From assembly GCA_003562555.1 (NCBI GenBank), contig PWUO01000091.1:1-9286 (forward strand): a DNA stretch of 9,286 nucleotides, given 5' to 3'. A program made the translations under genes and the position numbers. Below are positions 1 through 5,687 of the stretch, one piece after another. The DNA is from Dehalococcoidia bacterium. GTDB taxonomy: Bacteria > Chloroflexota > Dehalococcoidia > GIF9 > AB-539-J10. The number at the start of each line of letters is the position of its first letter. Within the stretch, counting starts at the first letter, position 1. Under the pieces are notes generated by a model. That model saw nothing but the letters and a program-made list of their open reading frames with translations, was not told the origin of the DNA and did no database searches.

Positions 1-392
1 CCTATCTCGCGGGCAAGGATGAAGTGGGACGACAGGTTGGTCTCGATTATCCGGTCCCATATCTCATCCGCATGGTCCACCGCCGGCGTGCGCCTGATGA
101 TACCCGCGTTGTTGAACAGTATATCGATGACCGGATTCTCCTCCCTGACACGCCGGGCGAACTCAAGCGTCTGCTCCCGCTCCGAGAAATCGCACCGGTA
201 CGGCCTGAACGAACGCCCCATCGCGCAGACCTGTCGCTCCACCTCGGAGTCAGGGTCGAGCGTGGCGCTCACTCCGATGATGTCTGCACCCGCATCCGCC
301 AGCGCGAGCGCAAAGCCACGGCCGATGCCGCGCTTGCAGCCCGTGACCAGCGCCACCTTTCCATCCAATCGGAAGCTATCGAGAATGCTCAT
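1..392 (-). CDS. Short-chain dehydrogenase/reductase, KduD-like (N-terminal part, cut by window edge)
   Basis: This is an NAD(P)-dependent oxidoreductase of the classical SDR family. The 130 complete codons in the window start at the ATG at 392-390, preceded by a strong Shine-Dalgarno sequence at 400-407. The Rossmann cofactor motif TGCKRGIG lies at residues 17-24 and the structural NNAG motif at 94-97, both at the usual SDR spacing. The opening residues (ILDSFRLDGKVALVTGC), the NNAGIIRR segment and the following W-D-x-x-x-x-x-N-L pattern resemble 2-deoxy-D-gluconate 3-dehydrogenase (KduD), which acts in pectin/alginate-type uronate breakdown. SDR substrate assignments from sequence are weak, and the catalytic Y-x-x-x-K lies beyond the window, so activity and substrate cannot be confirmed. 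A 365-base gap separates it from the ABC operon upstream on the same strand, so it probably has its own transcription signal, though I found no convincing promoter. SDR family assignment is secure; the KduD label is tentative. Confidence 0.9.
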   Translation of the reverse strand, partial: MSILDSFRLDGKVALVTGCKRGIGRGFALALADAGADIIGVSATLDPDSEVERQVCAMGRSFRPYRCDFSEREQTLEFARRVREENPVIDILFNNAGIIRRTPAVDHADEIWDRIIETNLSSHFILAREI

Positions 393-757
393 GTCAATTC
401 ACCTCCTGGACAGGATATGCACCTGCGTTGTCAGCGCTAGGGATCACATGCTTTCCGACACAGAACAGCAGGTCCGCGCTTCAACAGCATGACCGCACCG
501 CATCAAGCGTGATCATGGGTGGATGGATCAGCAGCGTGATGATAGTCATCAGGTACACGAGCGCGATCCCGTAGTGCGGAATACCGAAGGGTTCGCTCAC
601 GCGCGAGCACAGTCGCGAAGAATACCCGTGATAGAAGAACACGAGCGCATGCCTCACTGCAACAGCGACCACGGCTGTCTATGTTACCGCAATCGCCTCG
701 GAATTGCTCCCACTGCGAAGAGACACGGCAGGTGGAAGAACGGGCCCCCACCATGCA
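393..757. other. Intergenic stretch without a convincing gene
   Basis: This is the 365-base gap between the end of the ABC permease gene and the start of the SDR gene. The only coding candidate is a minus-strand frame at 481-672, which opens with GTG and gives 63 residues. Its second half is hydrophobic (IALVYLMTIITLLIH) and could form one membrane segment. It has no Shine-Dalgarno sequence and I recognise no family, so I do not call it a gene. On the minus strand a CTGACA at 434-429 resembles a -35 box but has no matching -10 at the right distance. The remainder upstream of the SDR ribosome binding site shows no further structure that I can support. Confidence 0.5.
400..407 (-). promoter_or_regulatory. 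Ribosome binding site of the SDR gene
   Basis: On the minus strand AGGAGGTG sits seven bases before the ATG at 392. It is a near-perfect anti-16S match, and it fixes the start codon of the SDR gene. Confidence 0.8.
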
Positions 758-1693
758 CTAGAACGAGCGAATCTCCTCGCGCATGAAGCGGATGTAGGAA
801 GCGGCGAAGCACAGCGCGCTCAGCGCGATAATCGTCACCATCTGCGGCCAGACAAGAAGCAGGCTGTCCTGCAAAGGCAGAGGATTAGCCATGCGCCCTG
901 CGTACGAACTCATGACAAACAGCGCGGGGTTCAACGTACCGACTTCAGGACTCAGCAGCCCTGCTGTGGCCTCACCGTAGAGCGTGGCTGGAGATATGCG
1001 GGCCAGCGCACCCTCTATGGACGCGTTTCGAGTGAACTGGTCGATCGTTGCGCTCGCATCGAGCGGGGCCACCGCGTCGGCCACGACGCCCGCGATCACC
1101 GCGACGAAGAAGAAGAACACGATCCAGACTGCCAGCGACGCAAGCATCGATGTGGCCGTCCTGCGGAACAGGACCGAGAAGAGCACCGCCAGGGCCAGCC
1201 AGAAGCCGGCGTAGACGATGCTGATGAAGACGAACGCCAGCAGCCGGATGATCTCCTCACCGTTGGGCGGGACGCCAACGATGCGGATGCCAAGGCCTGC
1301 CACGATGGCCACGACCCCGACGATCATAATCGCCAGAACTGCCAATCCGGCAAGGAACTTGCCGTTGATGATGGAATCGCGGTAGATAGGCTGCGAAACC
1401 AGCCGACTCAGGTTGCCTGAGTTGCGCTCATTGTTGATCGCATCAAAACCCAGCGCGATCGCCACGATGGGGATGAACAGCGAGAGGAAGAACAGGAACG
1501 ACGGCAAAGTGTCTCCCGAGGTGGTGAACAACTTCAGGAAGATGAACTCCGACGTTGGGCTCACCGCGCCGCGTATCGTCTGTATGGCAATGTAGATGGC
1601 AAACACAGCCGACAGCAACACGAGTGAGAAGAGTATCAGGAATCTCTTGCTGCTCAGGTGGTCAGCCAGTTCCTTGCGAAATATCGAATACAT
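758..1693 (-). CDS. ABC-2 type transporter permease subunit
   Basis: This 311-residue integral membrane protein is the channel-forming half of an ABC exporter. Six hydrophobic segments are visible at about residues 18-36, 64-84, 113-139, 150-176, 183-205 and 279-302, which is the usual count for ABC-2 permeases of the NosY-like group. After the second segment comes DAINNERNSGNLSRLVSQP (84-102), the family's conserved E-R-x-x-G-x-L loop that couples to the ATPase, followed by a polar stretch leading to GKF. The gene starts two bases after the stop of the ATPase gene. Only a loosely spaced GAGG precedes the ATG, which suggests translational coupling. It is the last gene of the three-gene operon. 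The substrate cannot be read from the sequence; relatives move antibiotics, lipids, sodium or copper-related cargo. No frameshift or truncation is seen. Confidence 0.92.
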   Translation of the reverse strand: MYSIFRKELADHLSSKRFLILFSLVLLSAVFAIYIAIQTIRGAVSPTSEFIFLKLFTTSGDTLPSFLFFLSLFIPIVAIALGFDAINNERNSGNLSRLVSQPIYRDSIINGKFLAGLAVLAIMIVGVVAIVAGLGIRIVGVPPNGEEIIRLLAFVFISIVYAGFWLALAVLFSVLFRRTATSMLASLAVWIVFFFFVAVIAGVVADAVAPLDASATIDQFTRNASIEGALARISPATLYGEATAGLLSPEVGTLNPALFVMSSYAGRMANPLPLQDSLLLVWPQMVTIIALSALCFAASYIRFMREEIRSF

Positions 1694-1695
1694 AG

Positions 1696-2631
1696 TTATA
1701 TGGCCTCTTTGGAGTAGCGCTTGAAGATCTGTTCCAGATCGTATTCCTCAACCCTCATCCCGAGCAAGAGGGCACCGCTGTCGATAATGGCGCGCGAAAT
1801 CTGGCCACGAAGATCGCTGTCGGCTGCGATGATGAGAGTCCTGTCGACCGTCTCAACATCGTGCACACCCTTGACCTGGCGCACCGCCTCGAGGACATCC
1901 GGCCCAACACCATCCAGCTCGGCCTCGATTCGGAACTTGCCCCCGGCGGCCACTTCGCGGCCGAGCCGGTCGATCTGCCCATCCGCCACAAGGACTCCCT
2001 TGGACATGATGCCCACGCGCGAGCACAGTTTCTGCACTTGCGGCAGCACATGAGAGCAAAAGATAACGGTGATCCCCTTCTTCCCCATGCCTGCTATCAG
2101 CTTCAGGATATCGTCGATACCGTTCGGATCGATACCGGTGGTCGGCTCATCCAGAAACGCAAGTCGTGGCTCTTTCAGCAGAATGTCAGCTATGCCAAGG
2201 CGCTGCTTCATGCCCTTGGAGAAGGTGCCGACCGCCTGATCTCTCACACGTGCGAGCCCGACGGTTCCCAGAACGGAATCGATCTTTTCCTCAGCCTCAG
2301 CACGGGGCATATGATTGAGATTCGCAATGAACCGCATGTTCTGCCTCGCGGTCAGGTCTTCGTAGAAACCAACGCGCTCCGGCAGGTATCCCACCTGGCG
2401 CTTCACCTCCAGGGCGTCGCGCGTCGGGTCCTTGCCACACACCCGCACCGTCCCTGATGTCGGCTCGGTAAGCCCCAGCAGCATCAGCAACGTCGTGGTC
2501 TTCCCCGCGCCATTGGCGCCAAGGAAGCCGAACATCTCGCCCTCCTCGATCCTCAGATTGAGGTTGTTCACGGCCGTGAAGCCGTTGTAGCGTTTCGTCA
2601 GATCCGTGGTCTCTACGACAAGCTGTCCCAC
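1696..2631 (-). CDS. ABC transporter ATP-binding protein (ABC-2 exporter)
   Basis: This cytoplasmic ATPase powers the exporter formed with the permease encoded next to it. Counting from the GTG start (311 residues), it has Walker A GANGAGKT (38-45), the variant signature TFSKGMKQRL (137-146, with FSKGM in place of LSGGQ), Walker B LAFLDEP (157-163) and the switch histidine in CSHV (H194). GYLPE at 81-85 fills the Q-loop position, as is common in the CcmA/NatA-like ABC-2 group. A C-terminal extension of about 90 residues follows the nucleotide-binding domain; this is normal for the group and often regulatory. I chose GTG at 2631-2629 because GGAGGT ends six bases before it. An in-frame ATG at 2649 has no such site and would overlap the preceding gene. 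The GTG lies four bases after the TAA of the NEW3 gene, so the two are probably translationally coupled. Confidence 0.92.
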   Translation of the reverse strand: MGQLVVETTDLTKRYNGFTAVNNLNLRIEEGEMFGFLGANGAGKTTTLLMLLGLTEPTSGTVRVCGKDPTRDALEVKRQVGYLPERVGFYEDLTARQNMRFIANLNHMPRAEAEEKIDSVLGTVGLARVRDQAVGTFSKGMKQRLGIADILLKEPRLAFLDEPTTGIDPNGIDDILKLIAGMGKKGITVIFCSHVLPQVQKLCSRVGIMSKGVLVADGQIDRLGREVAAGGKFRIEAELDGVGPDVLEAVRQVKGVHDVETVDRTLIIAADSDLRGQISRAIIDSGALLLGMRVEEYDLEQIFKRYSKEAI

Positions 2632-2635
2632 GGGG

Positions 2636-3547
2636 TTACCTCCGTCCATACTTTCTGAATGCGAATACCAGTCCAAGGACCACCAGGACAACGATGACCG
2701 CGCCGATGATCCCCCAGGTGGTTTGTGTGGCGACCGACACCCGGATTGGAAGCGAGGGGGGAGATGATGAGAGGGAGGGTTCGCCGTTGAACCTCAGCGT
2801 GACCATGTAGTCGCCAGGAACCGTGTTCGCGGGCGGCGTTATGGTCACCTGGACCTCGGTCTTGGCACCGGGCCCCAGGTTCTCGATGTCCGCAGGATCG
2901 AACGTGACCTGCCACTCCTCATTCCCGATGCCTCCGGGCTTGCTGGCGGACAGCGTCACATGATCCAGACGAGCCGTGCCGCTGTTGATGACGTTGATGC
3001 CGAAGCTCGTCTCTTTGCCGGCAGTGGTCTTCGCATTCAGCCGGCCGGACAGCGTCTCTGCCTGCAGTCCGTACCTCGCGGTAATCGTAGCCGTCATGTT
3101 GACGACGTCCTGCAGATCCCCTGCAGATGCGCGCAACTCGATGGGGTAATCCCCCGGCTCTGGATAGAGCCAGAATGGAGCCACCGCAACCACGACCACA
3201 GGCTGCCTCACCGAATACGGTTCAAGATGGATGGCAGAAATCTGGCGGTCCAGGTTGTACGTCGACTCCGCAATATAGGTCAACCATCCGGGCGGTCCGG
3301 TGACGGAGAGGTCGAACGACTTGCCACGCGGCTCTCCCGAGCGATACGTGAACTCCACCTCGAACTGGAATGTGGAATCCGCCGTTCCAGTCATGGACGG
3401 GAACTTGGGGTTGACCTGCAGTATCTCCGGTATGGCCGGCGGGCCATCCTCATCTGCAGACACAATCAGCGGCGCCATCGTCGCACCGACAACTGCGAAA
3501 AGGGAAAGAAACACGGTCACGAGTCTCATAACCCTGGGGTTGTGCAT
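2636..3547 (-). CDS. Secreted, membrane-anchored NEW3-domain protein linked to an ABC exporter
   Basis: This 303-residue protein has a signal peptide: basic residues at 5-8, a hydrophobic core at about 9-29, and likely cleavage after VSA at residue 31. A single C-terminal transmembrane helix follows at about 279-297, then a short basic cytoplasmic tail (FRKYGRR). Between them lie two beta-rich repeats, about 50-155 and 165-272, each ending in a P-G-D-Y segment (131-134 and 244-247) followed by a hydrophobic strand. The second repeat has the look of the NEW3 (alpha-galactosidase-associated) domain: GKETSFGINVINSGT near its start, then LGPGAKTEVQVTI and PGDYMVTLRF. The topology puts most of the protein outside the membrane. 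It is the first gene of the ABC operon, so it probably serves the exporter as a tethered extracytoplasmic partner, for substrate capture or cell-surface contact. That role is inferred from context, and the family is functionally uncharacterised. Confidence 0.82.
   Translation of the reverse strand: MHNPRVMRLVTVFLSLFAVVGATMAPLIVSADEDGPPAIPEILQVNPKFPSMTGTADSTFQFEVEFTYRSGEPRGKSFDLSVTGPPGWLTYIAESTYNLDRQISAIHLEPYSVRQPVVVVAVAPFWLYPEPGDYPIELRASAGDLQDVVNMTATITARYGLQAETLSGRLNAKTTAGKETSFGINVINSGTARLDHVTLSASKPGGIGNEEWQVTFDPADIENLGPGAKTEVQVTITPPANTVPGDYMVTLRFNGEPSLSSSPPSLPIRVSVATQTTWGIIGAVIVVLVVLGLVFAFRKYGRR
2638..2643 (-). promoter_or_regulatory. Ribosome binding site deciding the ATPase start
   Basis: On the minus strand GGAGGT overlaps the last codons and stop codon of the upstream NEW3 gene and lies six bases before the GTG at 2631. 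It supports GTG over the upstream in-frame ATG at 2649. Confidence 0.7.
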
Positions 3548-3555
3548 TCGCTATG

Positions 3556-3562
3556 ACCTCCC
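3556..3562 (-). promoter_or_regulatory. Ribosome binding site of the NEW3-domain gene
   Basis: GGGAGGT on the minus strand is eight bases upstream of the ATG at 3547. It supports that start over the internal ATG seven codons in, and it shows that this operon is read from a conventional leader. Confidence 0.7.
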
Positions 3563-3580
3563 GAACGTTAGCAGCTTTAC

Positions 3581-3610
3581 ATCATAGCCCAACCACGTCT
3601 ACCATATCAA
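3581..3610 (-). promoter_or_regulatory. Promoter of the NEW3-ABC operon
   Basis: On the minus strand TTGATA (3610-3605) and TATGAT (3586-3581) are separated by 18 bases. Each matches the sigma-70 consensus at five of six positions. The start of transcription would fall near 3574, giving a leader of about 26 bases that includes the ribosome binding site at 3562-3556. The fit in position and sequence is good, but it is a pattern match only. Confidence 0.6.
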
Positions 3611-3636
3611 CACACGAACAGAACCGTACCAAACAA

Positions 3637-3665
3637 TTGTCAATTTCTCGTGAAGAACATATAGA
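3637..3665 (+). promoter_or_regulatory. Promoter of rph
   Basis: TTGTCA (3637-3642) and TATAGA (3660-3665) are exactly 17 bases apart, a strong sigma-70-type match in a locally AT-rich stretch. The -10 box ends only 11 bases before the ATG at 3677, so transcription would begin around 3670-3673. The GGAG at 3668-3671 would then lie at or just before the 5' end of the mRNA. The message may therefore be nearly leaderless. Confidence 0.6.
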
Positions 3666-3676
3666 ACGGAGTCTCG

Positions 3677-4390
3677 ATGCCTAGAATTGATGACCGCGAT
3701 GCAAATCAACTACGCCCGGTTCGCATGACGCTCGGCTACCAGAGGTTCGCCGAAGGATCCGTACTCATCGAACTTGGCCGGACAGTCGTACTCTGTGCCG
3801 TAACCATGGAGGAGAGGGTCCCCGGCTTTCTCAAGGGAAGCGGCGAGGGCTGGGTAACCGCAGAGTATTCCATGCTGCCGCGTTCCACTCTCACACGCAC
3901 CGGACGTGAGCGCAGGGGCGGCCGGGTTGAGGAGATACAGCGCCTCGTCGGCAGGAGTCTGCGAGCGGCTACCAATCTGTCAGCGCTGGGTGAACGGCAG
4001 ATGATCGTCGACTGCGACGTGATCCAGGCAGATGGTGGCACGCGTACCGCTGCGATTACCGGTGCCTACGTCGCGTTGTACCAGGCGTTCCACAACCTCA
4101 GGAAGACCGGTGTACTGCGCGTCAACCCGCTGACATCGATGATCGCCGCAACCAGCGTGGGACTTGTTGACGGTGTCCCGCTGCTGGATCTCTGCTACGA
4201 GGAAGACTTCAGAGCGCAAGTCGACTTCAACGTGGTCATGACGGACCGGAAGGAGTTCGTGGAGTTGCAGGCCACTGCAGAGCATCGCGCGTTCACCAAG
4301 AACGATATCGACGGTCTCCTCGCCCTCGCACAATCAGGAATAGAGAAGCTGTTCCAGCTGCAGCACCTGGCCCTGAGGGAGCTGGCCTGA
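3677..4390 (+). CDS. rph: Ribonuclease PH
   Basis: RNase PH is a phosphate-dependent 3'-to-5' exoribonuclease that trims the 3' ends of tRNA precursors and works as a ring-shaped hexamer in the cytoplasm. The protein is 237 residues, about the usual length. Family landmarks are present in order: D-x-R near the N-terminus, NQLRPV (10-14), EGSVLIELG (26-34), GWVTAEYSMLPRST (58-71), EIQRLVGRSLRA (86-97), DCDVIQADGGTRTAAITGA (112-130) with the phosphate-binding GGTRT, and FNVVMT near 190. Compared from memory with B. subtilis RNase PH, four residues are missing just after R-x-G-R-E (74-78), in the loop that contacts tRNA. The basic residues R69, R74 and R77, which correspond to B. subtilis R68, R73 and R76, remain. 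The gene is transcribed alone, divergently from the ABC operon, and converges on proA with 10 bases between their stop codons. Confidence 0.96.
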   Translation: MPRIDDRDANQLRPVRMTLGYQRFAEGSVLIELGRTVVLCAVTMEERVPGFLKGSGEGWVTAEYSMLPRSTLTRTGRERRGGRVEEIQRLVGRSLRAATNLSALGERQMIVDCDVIQADGGTRTAAITGAYVALYQAFHNLRKTGVLRVNPLTSMIAATSVGLVDGVPLLDLCYEEDFRAQVDFNVVMTDRKEFVELQATAEHRAFTKNDIDGLLALAQSGIEKLFQLQHLALRELA

Positions 4391-4400
4391 CGCTGAGTGG

Positions 4401-5687
4401 TTACTCCCGCACCTGTCCGGTGCCAAGCGCAACCCATTTGTAGCTGGTGATCTCCTCGAGCGCCATCGGGCCCCTGGCGTGGAATTTCTGCGTGCTGATT
4501 CCGATCTCAGCCCCCAGTCCAAACTGGGAGCCATCGGTGAACCGCGTGCTCGCGTTGACGTAGACACACGCGGCATCCACCTCCGACTGGAAGCGGCTGG
4601 ACGAGGAGTAGTCCTCGGTCACAATCGCCTCGGAGTGTCCCGAACCATAACGCGCAATATGGGCGAGTGCCTTATCAAGGCTGTCCACCACTCTGACGGA
4701 GGCCACGAGCGACAGGAATTCCTTGCCCCAGTCTTCGTCGGAGGCGGCCACCACGCGACCACACGTCCCGTCACCCAGAATCGCCAGCGCTGCCGCATCG
4801 CAACGCATCTCGACACCCGCGTCCCGCCACATCTCAGCCAATCGGGGAATGAACACAGGCGCGATCTCACGATGCACCAGGACACAATCCAGTGCGTTGC
4901 ATACCGTCGGGCGCTGGACTTTCGCATTGTGAACGATTCGCAGCGCCATCTCCGGGTTGGCACTTCGATCCACGAACGCATGGCAGACACCGATGCCACC
5001 CGTCACGACAGCCATGGTGGCGTTCTCGGCCACGAGGCGAATCAGTTCAGAACCACCTCGAGGGATCACCAGATCAATGTACTGTCGCATCTTAAGAAGG
5101 TGGCCCACCAGAGACCTGTCCGTGGACTCTATGAACTCAACCGCTCCCTCAGGAACATCCTCCGCCAGGCAGGCACTACGGACAATTCGCGCGAGCGCCC
5201 GGTTCGAGCGCAGCGCTTCCCGTCCACCACGGAGTACACAGGCATTTCCCGACTTCAGACAAAGCGTCGAGATATCGATAGTCACATTGGGTCGACTCTC
5301 GTAAATAGCGGCTATCACGCCAAGAGGAACCCGTCTCTTGGAAAGTTGGAGCCCGTTGGGCAGCGTGCGACTCGCAAAGACCTGACCGATGGGGTCCGGA
5401 AGCGCAGCCACGGTCATCACATCATCGGCCATGGCCTGCATGCGCTCTTCGGTAAGCAGCAGGCGATCCAGCATCGCCTCATTCATGCCACCCGATCGAG
5501 CCTCCTCATAGTCCTCACGATTCGCAGCCAGCACCTCGGTGCTCCCGTCACGAAGCGCAGTTGCGACCGACTTAAGGGCACGGTTCTTCACGACGGTTGG
5601 CAGGAAACCGAGGCGGCCAGTGGCCTGCCGCGCTCGCTGCAACCTGGTTTCCAGTTCTCGCAGCTCCTGCTCCACGTTACCCTCCAT
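4401..5687 (-). CDS. proA: Gamma-glutamyl phosphate reductase (glutamate-5-semialdehyde dehydrogenase)
   Basis: ProA carries out the second step of proline synthesis: it reduces gamma-glutamyl phosphate with NADPH to glutamate 5-semialdehyde, which cyclises to pyrroline-5-carboxylate. The 428-residue length is normal. The catalytic cysteine is C263 in QRPTVCNAL. The PROSITE-style ProA signature is complete at 334-355 (V-x5-A-L-x-H-I-x2-Y-G-S-G-H-S-E-x-I). Other family segments are GVIAAIYESRPNVT (123-136) and IPRGGSELI (208-216). The ATG at 5687 directly abuts the proB stop codon but has no Shine-Dalgarno sequence. A GTG four codons inside, at 5675-5673, has GGAGGG four bases before it and may be the real start. 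Either way proB and proA form one coupled operon. Their product complex channels the unstable acyl phosphate in characterised systems. Confidence 0.96.
   Translation of the reverse strand: MEGNVEQELRELETRLQRARQATGRLGFLPTVVKNRALKSVATALRDGSTEVLAANREDYEEARSGGMNEAMLDRLLLTEERMQAMADDVMTVAALPDPIGQVFASRTLPNGLQLSKRRVPLGVIAAIYESRPNVTIDISTLCLKSGNACVLRGGREALRSNRALARIVRSACLAEDVPEGAVEFIESTDRSLVGHLLKMRQYIDLVIPRGGSELIRLVAENATMAVVTGGIGVCHAFVDRSANPEMALRIVHNAKVQRPTVCNALDCVLVHREIAPVFIPRLAEMWRDAGVEMRCDAAALAILGDGTCGRVVAASDEDWGKEFLSLVASVRVVDSLDKALAHIARYGSGHSEAIVTEDYSSSSRFQSEVDAACVYVNASTRFTDGSQFGLGAEIGISTQKFHARGPMALEEITSYKWVALGTGQVRE
5680..5685 (-). promoter_or_regulatory. Possible ribosome binding site for an internal GTG start of proA
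   Basis: GGAGGG on the minus strand lies inside the first codons read from the ATG at 5687 and four bases before the in-frame GTG at 5675. The spacing is slightly short. It competes with simple stop-start coupling (TAAATG) as the way ribosomes enter proA. Confidence 0.45.

Noticed and set aside
731..752. A GGTGG/CCACC inverted repeat just after the ABC permease stop codon, considered as the operon terminator.
   Set aside because: Short stem with a 12-base loop and no clear T-run downstream on the minus strand; too weak to annotate.
704..1420. A 238-codon plus-strand frame opposite the permease gene.
   Set aside because: Extremely rich in Asp, Arg, His and Gln, as expected for the complement of a hydrophobic membrane protein gene; it has no ribosome binding site.
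1861..2457. A 198-codon plus-strand frame opposite the ATPase gene.
   Set aside because: Antisense to intact Walker A, signature and Walker B codons; no recognisable protein features.
2647..2691. Upstream extension of the ATPase gene to in-frame starts at 2649 or 2691.
   Set aside because: These codons overlap the end of the NEW3 gene, encode residues not expected before the ABC domain, and lack a ribosome site, unlike the GTG at 2631.
2960..3556. A 198-codon plus-strand frame opposite the NEW3 gene.
   Set aside because: Antisense shadow; the minus-strand reading has a signal peptide, anchor helix, ribosome binding site and promoter.
3639..3644. A perfect TTGACA -35 hexamer on the minus strand, overlapping the rph -35 box.
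   Set aside because: No acceptable -10 box lies 16-18 bases further along the minus strand; the TTGATA/TATGAT pair downstream is a better promoter for that operon.
4409..4423. A GCACC/GGTGC hairpin with a five-base loop just after the rph stop codon, considered as a terminator.
   Set aside because: Only a five-base-pair stem, no T-run on either side, and it lies inside the proA coding sequence.
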